This document shows positions 16,923 to 27,444 of a stretch of 64,000 nt of DNA, one piece after another. The stretch comes from Xanthobacteraceae bacterium. Lineage in GTDB: Bacteria > Pseudomonadota > Alphaproteobacteria > Rhizobiales > Xanthobacteraceae. Both the position numbers and the translations under genes were made by a program. Below the pieces are notes generated by a model, which was not told where the DNA came from, made no database searches, and saw only the letters and a program-made list of their open reading frames with translations. The DNA is taken from positions 124,001 through 188,000 of the forward strand of contig JARBUD010000007.1 in NCBI GenBank assembly GCA_029239875.1. The letters are read 5' to 3'. Within the stretch, counting starts at the first letter, position 1. Every line of letters starts with the position of its first letter.

Positions 16923-18167
16923 GTGGCCGCCGGCGTGCAGATCGAGCCTGAAGCGAATCCCATGTCCGTGAACGTTCCGGCCGACGCCGTCCGTCGCGCC
17001 GCCATGCCCGTGCTGCTCGCGCTCAGCGTGACGCATTTCCTCAACGACATGATCCAGTCGCTGATCCCGGCAGTCTATCCGATCATCAAGGATGCCTACG
17101 CTCTCGATTTCGGCCAGATCGGCATCATCACGCTGACCTTCCAGATCTCTGCCTCGCTGCTGCAGCCGCTCGTCGGGCTCTACACCGACCGCCATCCGCT
17201 GCCCTATTCCATGGTCGCGGGCATGGGCTTCACCCTCGTCGGCCTGATCGGCCTCGCCTATGCCGGCAGCTACCCGCTGCTGCTGGTGGCGGCGGCCTGC
17301 GTCGGCATCGGCTCGTCGATCTTCCACCCCGAGGCGACGCGTATGGCGCGCAAGGCCTCGGGTGGGCGGCACGGCTTCGCGCAAGGGTTGTTCCAGGTCG
17401 GCGGCCAGACCGGCAGCGCCATCGGGCCGCTGCTCGCGGCCTTCATCATCGTGCCGAACGGCCAGCCCAGCCTCGCCTGGTTCTCTATCGCCGCACTGAT
17501 GGCGATGCCGCTGATCGCCTGGACCGCCTCGCACCGCGCGCTCGCCGTCCCCGCCGCGCACAAGGCGCATGCGCACGACGCGCCCCGCCCGGGCACGCCG
17601 ACCGGCTGGCGCGTCGCCTTCCCGCTGACGATCCTGATCCTGCTGCTGCTCTCCAAGACCGCCTACACGGCGAGTTTCACCTCCTTCTACACCTTCTATC
17701 TGATCGAGAAGTTCGACCTCTCGGTGCAGACTTCGCAGATGATGCTGTTCCTGTTCCTCGTCTCGGCGGCGGCGGGCGTGGTGTTCGGCGGCATGCTCGG
17801 CGACCGCATCGGGCGCAACAAGATCATCTGGTTCTCCATCCTCGGCGCCCTGCCCTTCTCGCTATTGCTGCCGCATGTCGGGCTGGTGTGGACCGGCATC
17901 CTCACCGTGGTCATCAACCTGATCATGTCGAGCGCGTTTGCCGCCATCCTGGTCTACGCGATCGAATTGATGCCGCACCGCATCGGGCTGATCGGCGGCT
18001 TCTTCTACGGGCTGGTGTTCGGCCTCGGCGGGCTCGCAGCGGCGGCGCTCGGCGTGTTCGCCGACAGCCACGGCATCGACGCGGTCTACCATGTCTGCGC
18101 CTATCTGCCGGCGTTCGGCCTGCTCGCCTGGTTCCTGCCAAGCCTGCGCGGCGCGCGGGTGTCGTGA
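16923..18167 (+). CDS. MFS transporter, fosmidomycin-resistance (Fsr) type
   Basis: 414 aa with 12 predicted membrane segments. The N-terminal signature THFLNDMIQSLIPAVYPIIK and the loop FHPEATRMARKASGGRHGFA are typical of the Fsr subfamily. It is an inner-membrane drug/proton antiporter-type carrier; the natural substrate is unknown. The start is GTG at 16923, nine bases after AAGGAGG; the ATG at 16962 lies too far from that site. It is followed at 75 bases by the proline iminopeptidase gene on the same strand. Confidence 0.88.
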   Translation: MAAGVQIEPEANPMSVNVPADAVRRAAMPVLLALSVTHFLNDMIQSLIPAVYPIIKDAYALDFGQIGIITLTFQISASLLQPLVGLYTDRHPLPYSMVAGMGFTLVGLIGLAYAGSYPLLLVAAACVGIGSSIFHPEATRMARKASGGRHGFAQGLFQVGGQTGSAIGPLLAAFIIVPNGQPSLAWFSIAALMAMPLIAWTASHRALAVPAAHKAHAHDAPRPGTPTGWRVAFPLTILILLLLSKTAYTASFTSFYTFYLIEKFDLSVQTSQMMLFLFLVSAAAGVVFGGMLGDRIGRNKIIWFSILGALPFSLLLPHVGLVWTGILTVVINLIMSSAFAAILVYAIELMPHRIGLIGGFFYGLVFGLGGLAAAALGVFADSHGIDAVYHVCAYLPAFGLLAWFLPSLRGARVS

Positions 18168-19214
<1,047 letters not shown>

Positions 19215-19228
19215 TCCAGGAGACGACG

Positions 19229-20383
19229 ATGACGGATATCTCCCGCCGCGCGCTGCTGGCGCTCGGCGCCGCCTTGCCACTCTCCTCGCTGGCGCGCGCC
19301 GCGGAAGGCGACTTCCAGCGCCGCGCCGCCGCGATCTTCCCGCCGCTGATGAAGGCGCACGATATTCCCGGCCTCGTCGTCGGCCTCTCGCGCGACGGCC
19401 GGCACGAGTTCTTCGCCGCCGGCCTCACCGCCCGCAAGGACGGCAGGCCTGTCGATCCGGACACGCTGTTCGAACTCGGCTCGGTGTCGAAGACCTTCAA
19501 CGTCGCGCTGGCCGCGCTCGCCGCGGGACGCGGGCGCCTCGCGCTCGACAGGCCGCTCGCCGAGGTGCTGCCGCGCTTCAAGGGCACCGCCTTCGGCGCG
19601 CTCACGCCCATCGATCTCGCCACCCACGCCACCGGCGGCATGCCGCTGCAGGTGCCGGACGGCGTGACCACCGACGCCGCGCTGATGGACTGGCTCGCCG
19701 CGTGGAAGCCGGCCGCGCCGCCGCAGACGCGCCGCTCCTATTCCAACATCAGCATCGGCATGCTCGGCCGCGTCACCGCGCGCGCGCTCGGCACCAGCTA
19801 CGCCGAGGCGGCGCAGGGCACGCTGTTCCCCATGCTCGGGCTGAAGGCCACCTATATCGACGTGCCGGCGAGCGCCAGGGCGCGCTACGCCATGGGCTAC
19901 AACCGCGCCGACAAGCCGGTGCGCGTCACCCCCGGCCTGCTCGACGCCGAGGCCTATGGGGTGAAGTCCTGCGCCCGCGACATGCTGCGCTTCCTCGACG
20001 CGCATCTCGGCACCGTCGACATCCCGCCCGAGCTTTCCCGCGCGTTGGCCCTCACCCGCACCGGCTATTTCGAGACCGCCAGCTATGTGCAGGACATGGT
20101 GTGGGAGCAGTACCCATGGCCGCTCGGGCTCGACCGGCTGCTCGCCGGCAATTCGATGAACATGGCGACGAAGGCGCAGCCCATCACCCGGCTCATCCCG
20201 CCCCTGGCGCCGCAGAGGGACGTGTTCATCAACAAGACCGGCTCGACGGCGGGCTTCGGCGCCTATGCGGTAATGCTCCCCGCGCAGCGCACCGGCCTCG
20301 TCGTCCTCGCCAATCGCGGCTACCCGAACGGCGAGCGGGCGAAGGCGGCCTATGGGCTGATCGAGGGCCTCGCGAGGCGCTGA
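19229..20383 (+). CDS. Class C (AmpC-type) beta-lactamase
   Basis: 384-aa serine beta-lactamase/penicillin-binding fold. All three class C motifs are in place: SVSK (nucleophile S85, K88), YSN (Y171) and KTG (336-338). An N-terminal signal of about 24 residues (SRRALLALGAALPLSSLARA) sends it to the periplasm; the twin Arg makes Tat export possible. No ampR regulator is adjacent, unlike inducible AmpC loci. A D-Ala peptidase or esterase role cannot be excluded, since these share the fold, but length and motif spacing favour AmpC. AGGAGA precedes the start. Confidence 0.88.
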   Translation: MTDISRRALLALGAALPLSSLARAAEGDFQRRAAAIFPPLMKAHDIPGLVVGLSRDGRHEFFAAGLTARKDGRPVDPDTLFELGSVSKTFNVALAALAAGRGRLALDRPLAEVLPRFKGTAFGALTPIDLATHATGGMPLQVPDGVTTDAALMDWLAAWKPAAPPQTRRSYSNISIGMLGRVTARALGTSYAEAAQGTLFPMLGLKATYIDVPASARARYAMGYNRADKPVRVTPGLLDAEAYGVKSCARDMLRFLDAHLGTVDIPPELSRALALTRTGYFETASYVQDMVWEQYPWPLGLDRLLAGNSMNMATKAQPITRLIPPLAPQRDVFINKTGSTAGFGAYAVMLPAQRTGLVVLANRGYPNGERAKAAYGLIEGLARR

Positions 20384-20413
20384 AGGCACGGGCAGCGCGG
20401 GGTGTAGGCCCCC

Positions 20414-20442
20414 TTGCATCCCCGGCTCATCTGACCGATATA
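20414..20442 (+). promoter_or_regulatory. Promoter of the SRP RNA gene
   Basis: TTGCAT (20414-20419) and GATATA (20437-20442) with a 17-base spacer. The predicted start, seven bases on at 20449, coincides with the first paired base of the RNA. Confidence 0.65.
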
Positions 20443-20448
20443 GGCGGC

Positions 20449-20543
20449 GGGAGGTTGGCGGTGGACGAGCCACTCGCCAACCGGGTCAGGTCCGGAAGGA
20501 AGCAGCCCCAACGAGCCCGGATCGGGTCTCTGTCCAGCCTCCC
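20449..20543 (+). ncRNA. ffs: Signal recognition particle RNA (4.5S type)
   Basis: About 95 nt. The conserved domain IV core GGTCAGGTCCGGAAGGAAGC is followed by AGCCC. The ends pair: GGGAGGTTGG (20449-20458) with CCAGCCTCCC (20534-20543), allowing one G-U. It binds Ffh for co-translational membrane targeting. It lies upstream of dnaX, the usual alphaproteobacterial position. Confidence 0.95.
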
Positions 20544-20623
20544 ACCTCATCCCGACTTTTGGCCGATGACGCACGCCGCTCCGCAAGGCGGGGCGTGCCG
20601 GTGGACGTCATCAACCAAAGCAA

Positions 20624-20713
20624 CGTCATGCCCGGACTTGATCCGGCCATCCACGCCTTTCCGCCGGCACCCGGTCCCAAGTCGTGGATGCCCGGATCAA
20701 GTCCGGGCATGAC
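20624..20713. repeat. Family C palindromic repeat, full copy
   Basis: Starts CGTCATGCCCGGACTTGATC and ends CAAGTCCGGGCATGACG. Inside, CGGCCATCCACG and CGTGGATGCCCGG are inverted. It lies between the SRP RNA and dnaX. Related copies are at 23293, 41362 and 53666. Confidence 0.85.
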
Positions 20714-20876
20714 GGCACGCAGTGGACAGGCCGTCCCAATGCCTGCCACCCGAAGCGAGGCCACGGCGTGCCTCGGCTTCCGATGGCGACACCCGCAACC
20801 CCATCCCCCGGATTTTCCCCGGCTGCGGCACAGGGGCGTTGCCTCATCGTCGCCGGTCGATGCTATGAAGGACGTC

Positions 20877-22829
20877 ATGAGCGCCGACCGCCCCGACACG
20901 CCCGACCTCACCCACGCGCCCGACGAAGGCGTCGGGTTCGGTTTCGACCTCGGGCACGCGCCGGCCCCCACCTCCGGTGCGGCGGCCGCGCCCTATCGCG
21001 TGCTCGCGCGCAAATACCGGCCGCAGACCTTCGCCGACCTGATCGGCCAGGAGGCGATGGTCCGCACGCTCTCCAACGCATTCACCTCCGGGCGCATCGC
21101 GCAGGCCTATATCCTCACCGGCGTGCGCGGGGTGGGGAAGACCACCACCGCCCGCATCCTCGCCCGCGCGCTCAATTACGAACCGGCCGACGGCCCCGCG
21201 GGCGGCGGTGCGCCGACGCTCGACATGCCCACGCTCGGCCGCCACTGCCGCGACATCATCGAGAGCCGGCACGTCGACGTGCAGGAGATGGACGCCGCCT
21301 CCAACACCGGCATCGGCGACATACGCGAGATCATCGAGGCGGCGCGCTACAAGCCGGTGCTGGCGCGCTACAAGGTGTTCATCATCGACGAAGTCCACAT
21401 GCTCTCCACGGCGGCCTTCAACGGGCTGCTGAAGACGCTGGAGGAGCCGCCGGAGCATGTGAAGTTCATCTTCGCCACCACCGAAATCCGCAAGGTGCCG
21501 GTCACCGTGCTCTCGCGCACGCAGCGCTTCGATTTGCGCCGCGTCGAGGCCGGCGCGCTGGCGCGGCACCTGCGCGCCATCTGCGACGCGGAAGGCGTGG
21601 GCATCGACACGGAGGCGCTGAGCCTCGTCGCCCGCGCGGCGGAAGGCTCGGTGCGCGATGCGCTCTCGCTGCTCGACCAGGCCATCGCTCATGCGGGCGG
21701 CATGGTGCATGGCGAGCAGGTGCGCGCGCTGCTCGGGCTGGCGGATCGCGGGCGGGTCATCGACCTGTTCGAGGCGCTGATGAAGGGCGACGTGGCGCAG
21801 GCGCTGACCGAGCTGCGCGAGCAGTATGATTCCGGCGCCGACCCGGCGGTGGTGATCGCGGATCTGGCCGAGTTCACCCATCTCGTCACCAAGCTGAAGA
21901 TCATCCCCGAGACCGCGGACGACCCGGCACTGGTCGAGGCCGAGCGGGTGCGCGGGCGCGATTTCGCCAAAGCGCTGTCCATGCGGGTGCTGGCGCGGGC
22001 CTGGCAGATGCTCACCAAGGGCCTTTCCGAGGTGCAGCAGGCGGCGAAGCCCATGCAGGCGGCGGAGATGGTGCTGGTGCGCCTCGCCTATGCGGCTGAC
22101 CTGCCCACCCCGGACGAGGCGCTGCGCCGCCTGCGCGAGGGGTCGAGCGAGCCGGCCGGGCGTCCCGCTGGCAATGGCGGCGGTAGCGGCAGTGGTGGCG
22201 GCGGAGCCGCTCCCTCCGGTGGCGGCTCGGCGATGCTGGCGACCGCCCCCCGCGCGTTCTCCCCAGCCCCGGCTCCCGCGGCTGCACCCAGCGCGGCGAG
22301 CCATCTCTCCGTCGCCGCGCGCGGCACCCCGAGCCCCGCTCCCTCACCCGCCGTCGCGCCGCAGCCGGCGCCGGGCATGGCCATCGCCACCTTCGAGGAA
22401 CTGGTGGCGCTGGCGTCGCAGAAGCGCGACCTGCGGATGAAATTCGCGTTGGAAAACAACGTGCGCCTCGTCGCCTTCGAGGACGGCAAGCTGGAGGTGG
22501 CGCTCGTCGCCGGCGGCTCGCCGAACCTGATCCAGGAACTGCAGGGCAAGCTCGGCGAATGGACCGGCCGGCGCTGGCTGGTCGCCCTGTCGCGCGAGGA
22601 GGGCGAGCCGACGCTGGCCGAGCAGGCGAAATCCGCCCGCGACGCGATGATGACCGGCGTGCGCGCCGACCCGCTGGTGGCGGCCGCGCTCGCCCGCTTC
22701 CCCGGCGCCTCAATCGTCGATGTGCGCACGCAGATCCCCGACGACGTGCCGCCCGCGGCCTCGCCGGACGACTACGAGGCCATGGCCGCGCGCGACGAGC
22801 CGGGTCCGGACGACGAAATCGAGTTCTAA
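20877..22829 (+). CDS. dnaX: DNA polymerase III subunit gamma/tau
   Basis: 650-aa clamp-loader ATPase. A short N-terminal extension precedes the AAA+ core. Walker A is GVRGVGKTT (82-90), the DExx box is IIDEVHML, and the sensor-1 region is FATTE. The four-Cys zinc module of E. coli is reduced, with only one Cys (GRHCRDI). A Gly/Ala/Pro-rich linker leads to a tau C-terminal domain. I see no A-rich slippery site that would give gamma by frameshift. The start at 20877 is preceded by GAAGGA; an ATG at 20865 is in frame but less well placed. ybaB follows at 15 bases. Confidence 0.95.
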   Translation: MSADRPDTPDLTHAPDEGVGFGFDLGHAPAPTSGAAAAPYRVLARKYRPQTFADLIGQEAMVRTLSNAFTSGRIAQAYILTGVRGVGKTTTARILARALNYEPADGPAGGGAPTLDMPTLGRHCRDIIESRHVDVQEMDAASNTGIGDIREIIEAARYKPVLARYKVFIIDEVHMLSTAAFNGLLKTLEEPPEHVKFIFATTEIRKVPVTVLSRTQRFDLRRVEAGALARHLRAICDAEGVGIDTEALSLVARAAEGSVRDALSLLDQAIAHAGGMVHGEQVRALLGLADRGRVIDLFEALMKGDVAQALTELREQYDSGADPAVVIADLAEFTHLVTKLKIIPETADDPALVEAERVRGRDFAKALSMRVLARAWQMLTKGLSEVQQAAKPMQAAEMVLVRLAYAADLPTPDEALRRLREGSSEPAGRPAGNGGGSGSGGGGAAPSGGGSAMLATAPRAFSPAPAPAAAPSAASHLSVAARGTPSPAPSPAVAPQPAPGMAIATFEELVALASQKRDLRMKFALENNVRLVAFEDGKLEVALVAGGSPNLIQELQGKLGEWTGRRWLVALSREEGEPTLAEQAKSARDAMMTGVRADPLVAAALARFPGASIVDVRTQIPDDVPPAASPDDYEAMAARDEPGPDDEIEF

Positions 22830-22844
22830 AGTGAGGAGCCCCGC

Positions 22845-23165
22845 ATGAAAGACCTTCTCGGCATGATGTCCAAGATGAAGGAGATGCAGGCGCGCATGGA
22901 GCAGCTGCACGCCGACCTGGAAGCCACCGAGGTCGAGGGCGCGGCCGGCGGCGATCTGGTCAAGGTGACCCTCTCCGCCAAGGGCGCGATGCGCGGCATC
23001 CGCATCGACCCGAGCCTGCTCAACCCCGACGAGGCGGAGATCCTCGAGGACCTCATCGTCGCCGCCCACAAGGAAGCCTTCAGCAAGGGCGAGCGCGTGG
23101 TGCAGGAGAAGACCCAGGCGCTCACCGCCGGCCTGCCGATACCGCCGGGGCTGAAGCTGTTCTGA
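22845..23165 (+). CDS. ybaB: YbaB/EbfC nucleoid-associated protein
   Basis: 106 aa with the typical YbaB start (LLGMMSKMKEMQARMEQL) and the conserved GDLVKVTLSAKG and IDPSLL segments. It forms dimers that bind DNA. It is preceded by GAGGAG. The usual order is dnaX-ybaB-recR, but here repeats and a convergent tetR gene follow, so recR is not adjacent. Confidence 0.94.
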   Translation: MKDLLGMMSKMKEMQARMEQLHADLEATEVEGAAGGDLVKVTLSAKGAMRGIRIDPSLLNPDEAEILEDLIVAAHKEAFSKGERVVQEKTQALTAGLPIPPGLKLF

Positions 23166-23191
23166 GGGCGGGGGCCTCCCGCCCCTGCAGT

Positions 23192-23281
23192 CGTCATCCC
23201 GGCCGAGCGAAGCGAGAGCCGGGATCGCTCTCCATTCTGTTTACGATCCCGGATCGGTCCTACGGACCGTCCGGGATGACG
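23192..23281. repeat. Family A palindromic repeat, full copy
   Basis: Starts CGTCATCCCGGCCGAGC and ends CCGTCCGGGATGACG. The left inner stem is CCGGC...GCCGG and the right one CGGTCC-TAC-GGACCG. It lies just after ybaB. Confidence 0.83.
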
Positions 23282-23292
23282 ATGTTTCAAGC

Positions 23293-23374
23293 AAGGACTT
23301 GGCCCGGCCATCCACGGCTTCCCGCAGGCACCCGCCCCCAAGTCGTGGATGCCCGGCCCAAGGCCGGGCATGAC
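23293..23374. repeat. Family C palindromic repeat, full copy
   Basis: The left half is AAGGACTTGGCCCGGCCATC (the first bases are degenerate) and the right half is CGTGGATGCCCGGCCC...GGGCATGACGG. It ends six bases before the stop of the convergent tetR gene. Confidence 0.78.
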
Positions 23375-23379
23375 GGCAT

Positions 23380-23988
23380 TCAGCGCTTCCCCGCCCCTTC
23401 CACGATCCCCATCACCGCCGCGGAAATCGCCTCGGCCTGCGCCGTCAGCGGGCCCTCGATCCGGCCGTAGAGCGCGAACACCGCCGGCTGCACCACGCAG
23501 CCGAGCGCCATGGCGGCGGTGAGCGTCGCCCGCTCGGAGCTCAGCCCCGCGCCGCGCAGCAGATGCGCCACCGCTTCCACCACATTCGCCTCCGGCCCGT
23601 CGGGCACCGAGCCGAGATGTTCGTGCTGGTGGATGAGCAGATAGGCGAACAGCGCCGGCTCGGCGTCGAACAGCCGGCAGGCGAGGCCGACCACAGCGGA
23701 TATCTTGGCGCGCAGATCCGTCTCCCCCGCGTCCACAGCGCAGATATCTCCCGCCAGCGCGGCGTAGCGGGAGAGGAAGAGCTCGCGCGCCAGCTCCTCC
23801 TTGGAGGGAAAGTGCCGATAGAGCGCGCCCTCGCTCACCCCTACGCCCTGGGCGATGTCGCGCACCGAGGTGCCGGCCACGCCCTTCTGCGCGAACAGCT
23901 CCAGCGCCACCGCCTCGATGCGCGCGCGTGTGTCCGTCCCGTCGCGCCCGCGGCGGACGCGCGGGGGAACCCGCGCCGGGGTGTTCAT
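23380..23988 (-). CDS. TetR-family transcriptional regulator
   Basis: 202 aa. The N-terminal TetR helix-turn-helix includes VALELFAQKGVAGTSVRDIA and VSEGALYRHFPSKEEL. The C-terminal ligand domain is of the type found near fatty-acid genes. Its ATG overlaps the stop of the upstream acyltransferase gene in ATGA, so the two are made from one mRNA. A 24-bp palindrome upstream of that gene (27421-27444) is the likely operator, giving autoregulation of the pair. The ligand is unknown; an acyl-CoA, acyl-ACP or free fatty acid is a guess from context. Confidence 0.88.
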   Translation of the reverse strand: MNTPARVPPRVRRGRDGTDTRARIEAVALELFAQKGVAGTSVRDIAQGVGVSEGALYRHFPSKEELARELFLSRYAALAGDICAVDAGETDLRAKISAVVGLACRLFDAEPALFAYLLIHQHEHLGSVPDGPEANVVEAVAHLLRGAGLSSERATLTAAMALGCVVQPAVFALYGRIEGPLTAQAEAISAAVMGIVEGAGKR

Positions 23989-26900
23989 GCGCTGTCCCCG
24001 GCCGGCACCATGCCGCGCGCGGCGATGGCCTCGAGCGCGATCACCCGCGCCTTGGTGAAGTCGACCTTGCCGGAGCCGAGCAGCGGCAGCTCCTCCATTG
24101 GCAGGATCTCGGCCGGGATCATCAGCTCGGTCACGCCGAGCTCGCGGCCATGCGCCTGCAGCGCCGCACGGGTGAGGTCGGCCGCAGTGGTCAGTAGGAT
24201 GATGCGCTCGCCGCGCCGTGCGTCCGGCACCGCCACGGCGACGTGCTCGGCATCCGGCCGCAGCGCCGAGACCATGGAATCGATGGCGGCAAGAGAGATC
24301 ATTTCGCCGGCTATCTTGGCGAAGCGCTTCACCCGGCCGCGTATGGCGACGAAGCCGTCCTCGTCGAGGGCGACGATATCGCCGGTGTCGTACCAGCCCA
24401 TCTCCGGCGGCTCGATCACGCCCGGCTTCTCCGCGCGCAGATAGCCGAGCATCACGTTCGGCCCGCGCACCTGCAGCCTTCCGCCCTCGTCGATGCCGGT
24501 GACCGGCTCCAGCCGGTGGTGGATGCCCGGCAGCATGCGCCCGACCGTGCCGGCACGGTTGAACATCGGCGTGTTCACCGCCAGCACCGGCGAGCATTCG
24601 GTCACGCCATAGCCTTCGAGGATGCGGTGGCCGAACTTCTCCATCCACACCCGCCGCGTCTCCGCTTTCACCGGCTCGGCGCCGGCCACCACGAAGCGCA
24701 GCGAGCGGAAATCGTAGGGGTTGGCGGTGCGGGCATAGCCCATGAGGAAGGTGTCGGTGCCGACGATGGCGGTGGCGTTCGTCGCGTAGACCAGCTCCGG
24801 GATGACCCGGTAATGCAGCGGCGAGGGGTAGAGGTAGCACTTCAGCCCCGAGACCAGCGGCAGCATCAGCCCGCCGGTGAGCCCGAAGGAATGGAACACC
24901 GGCAACACGTTGAACATGATGTCCGCCGGCGAGAAGTCGATGCGTGCCGCCACCTGCGCCACATTGGTCAGGATGTTGCGGTGGGAGAGCACGACGCCCT
25001 TGGGCGAGCCCTCCGAGCCGGAGGTGAACAGGATGAAGGCCGGGTCGTCCGGGCTCGCGGGCTTGGGCGCGGCGCTCGGCAGCATGGCCGCGACCTTGTC
25101 CATGGTGGTGACGCCGGCGCGAATGTCCTCGGTCATCAGCACGCGAACATGCTTCCCGAGCTCGGCGATCTCGGCCTCCAGCCGCGCCTTCTCGACGAAG
25201 GCGCGGGCGGCGACGATGGTCTTCACCTCCGCCGCTTTGCAGGCGGCGACGAGATTGGCCGCGCCGGCGGTGTAGTTGAGCATCACCGGCACCCGGCCGT
25301 GGCGCGACAGGCCCATCAGCACCACGGAGATGCCGGCGGCGTTGGGCAGCAGCACGCCGACCTTCTCGCCCGGCACCGTTTCCTTAGCCAGTTTATCGCC
25401 GAGGATCTTCGCGCCCAGCAGCAGCTTGCGATAGGTCAGGACAGTGCCGAGCGGATCCTCGACTACGACGCGGCCCTTGCCGAGGCGGACCGCCGCCTCC
25501 TCCACCGCCTGGTAGACGGTCACGCCGGTGTGGCTGGTCTCGAAGACCAGATCGCTCATCACGTCGTAGAGCGCCGCGCCGGCGGCGCGCCGCCGCTTGC
25601 GGCCGAACAGCTCCGGATCGACCTTGAGCTTGCGCGGCGGCAGGATGGTCACGCGTACCTTGGGGAACAGGCGCTTGCGTGTCTGGTCCGGGGTCAGGCG
25701 GGAGAAATAGGTCTGCTCCAACCCCTCGATGCGCACCGGCACCACCGGCGCATCGGACTTGTCGGCGACGAGGGCCGAGCCGTCATAGATCTTCATGATC
25801 GAGCCGGTGACGGTGATGCGCCCCTCGGGGAAGATCACCAGCTGCTCGCCCTGCTGCACGAGGCGGATCAGCTCGCGCGTCGCCAGCGGCCGCGTGGGAT
25901 CGAGCGGGAAGGCGCGCACCAGCTTGAGGAAGGGCTTCACCCACCATTTCTGGGCGATGCCGGAATCCACCGCGAAGACCGGGTCGTTGTCGAGCAGCGC
26001 CATGATCAGCGGCGCGTCGAGGAAGCTGACATGGTTGATGGCGATGACCGAGCCGGGACCGGCTGCCTTCAGATGCTCGGCTCCCGTCACCTCGACGCGG
26101 AACAGCACGCGGAACACGACCTTGATCAGGTCGCGCAGCACCTGCCCCTGGAAGGCGCGCCCGGCCATCACCGCCACCACGAGGCAGGCGACGCCGACGA
26201 TGGCGATCAGCGCCGGCGCCTTCAGACCGGCGAGCTGCAGCCCGGCGATGATCACGGCGCCCGCCACCATGAAGGCGGCGTTCAGCACATTGTTGCCGGC
26301 AACGACGCGGGCGCGCCGGTCCTCGCCGGCCTCGGCCTGCAGATAGGCGAAGGTCGGCACCACGAAGGCGCCGCCCGCGGCGGCAAGGCCGATCAGGCCG
26401 ATGGCGGCATGCAGGCCCGTATAGGAGAACAGCAGCTCGTGCCAGCCGATCGGCGTCGCGGCCGGCGTCTGCGCGCCCATCAGCACGGCGAGATAGAGCG
26501 CGAACACGCCCATCAGCAGGCCGGCGGCCGGCACCAGCGCCAGCATGATGCGCCCTTCCGAGAGGCGCGCGGCCAGCGTCGAGCCGATGGCGACGCCGAC
26601 GGTGAAGAGCAGCAGGAACAGCGTCACTACGCCCTCCGTGCCGCCGATGTTCTCCTTCACCAAAGTGGGCAGCAGCGCCAGCACCACCGCGCCGACCAGC
26701 CAGAACCAGGAGACGATCAGCGCCGCGCGCCAGATCGGCGGGCGAGCCTTGATCTCGCCGAGCAGTTGCATGGTGCTGCGCCAGATATTGGCATCGATCT
26801 TCAGGTCCGGTGCGCCGGGCAGGGTGCGGGGAATGGCCCGCGCGCACAGCCAGGCGACGACGGCGAAGGCGAACGTGAAGAAGGCCACCGACCAGTCGCC

Positions 26901-27398
26901 GGTATGGGTGATGGCGATGGCCCCGCCCACCGTGCCGGCGAGGATGGCGGCGAAGGTGGCGGTCTCGATCAGCGCATTGCCGGCGACCAGCTCCTCCTTG
27001 GCGAGGTGGTCGGGCAGGATGCCGTATTTCACCGGCCCGAACAGCGCGCTCAGCGTGCCCATCATGAACAAGCCGAAGAACAGCGTCGGCACCGATTGCA
27101 GCACGAAGCCGGCGCTGGCGATCAGCACGATCCAGATTTCGGCGAACTTCACCCGCCGGGCGATCAGCGACTTGTCGTAGCGGTCGGCGAGCTGGCCGCC
27201 GAGGCTGGAGAACAGGAAGAAGGGCAGGATGAACACGGCGCCGGCGAGCGTCACCAGCGCGGCGCCGTTCTCATGGGCGATGCCGTAGAGGATCAGCAGC
27301 GCCATCGCGTTCTTCACGAAGTTGTCGTTGAACGCCGCGAAGAACTGGCACCAGAACAGCGGGGCGAATCGCCGTGCCGCCATAAGCCGCGTGAACAT
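23985..27398 (-). CDS. aas: LplT-PlsC-acyl-ACP synthetase fusion (Aas type)
   Basis: 1137-aa three-domain membrane protein that takes up and re-acylates lysophospholipids. Residues 1-about 410 form an LplT-like MFS transporter (FNDNFVKNA near 23). About 430-620 is a PlsC acyltransferase with NHVSFLD near 451 and FPEGRIT near 522. About 640-1130 is an AMP-forming acyl-ACP/acyl-CoA synthetase with LFTSGSEGSPKG near 789. E. coli has LplT and Aas as separate neighbours. GGGAGA precedes the start. It is followed by an overlapping tetR and preceded by a strong palindrome. The reactions are inferred from domains. Confidence 0.92.
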   Translation of the reverse strand: MFTRLMAARRFAPLFWCQFFAAFNDNFVKNAMALLILYGIAHENGAALVTLAGAVFILPFFLFSSLGGQLADRYDKSLIARRVKFAEIWIVLIASAGFVLQSVPTLFFGLFMMGTLSALFGPVKYGILPDHLAKEELVAGNALIETATFAAILAGTVGGAIAITHTGDWSVAFFTFAFAVVAWLCARAIPRTLPGAPDLKIDANIWRSTMQLLGEIKARPPIWRAALIVSWFWLVGAVVLALLPTLVKENIGGTEGVVTLFLLLFTVGVAIGSTLAARLSEGRIMLALVPAAGLLMGVFALYLAVLMGAQTPAATPIGWHELLFSYTGLHAAIGLIGLAAAGGAFVVPTFAYLQAEAGEDRRARVVAGNNVLNAAFMVAGAVIIAGLQLAGLKAPALIAIVGVACLVVAVMAGRAFQGQVLRDLIKVVFRVLFRVEVTGAEHLKAAGPGSVIAINHVSFLDAPLIMALLDNDPVFAVDSGIAQKWWVKPFLKLVRAFPLDPTRPLATRELIRLVQQGEQLVIFPEGRITVTGSIMKIYDGSALVADKSDAPVVPVRIEGLEQTYFSRLTPDQTRKRLFPKVRVTILPPRKLKVDPELFGRKRRRAAGAALYDVMSDLVFETSHTGVTVYQAVEEAAVRLGKGRVVVEDPLGTVLTYRKLLLGAKILGDKLAKETVPGEKVGVLLPNAAGISVVLMGLSRHGRVPVMLNYTAGAANLVAACKAAEVKTIVAARAFVEKARLEAEIAELGKHVRVLMTEDIRAGVTTMDKVAAMLPSAAPKPASPDDPAFILFTSGSEGSPKGVVLSHRNILTNVAQVAARIDFSPADIMFNVLPVFHSFGLTGGLMLPLVSGLKCYLYPSPLHYRVIPELVYATNATAIVGTDTFLMGYARTANPYDFRSLRFVVAGAEPVKAETRRVWMEKFGHRILEGYGVTECSPVLAVNTPMFNRAGTVGRMLPGIHHRLEPVTGIDEGGRLQVRGPNVMLGYLRAEKPGVIEPPEMGWYDTGDIVALDEDGFVAIRGRVKRFAKIAGEMISLAAIDSMVSALRPDAEHVAVAVPDARRGERIILLTTAADLTRAALQAHGRELGVTELMIPAEILPMEELPLLGSGKVDFTKARVIALEAIAARGMVPAGDSA

Positions 27399-27420
27399 GC
27401 CCCATCTCCCGACTCGATTT

Positions 27421-27444
27421 ATGTCAGTGAACGATCACTTACAT
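27421..27444. promoter_or_regulatory. 24-bp palindromic operator, probable TetR site
   Basis: Half-sites ATGTnAGTGA and TCACTnACAT flank a 4-bp ACGA centre. The ten-base arms are symmetric except at the n position. It lies 23-46 bases before the aas start. The position and form suit repression of aas-tetR by the TetR protein encoded at the end of the operon. Confidence 0.65.
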
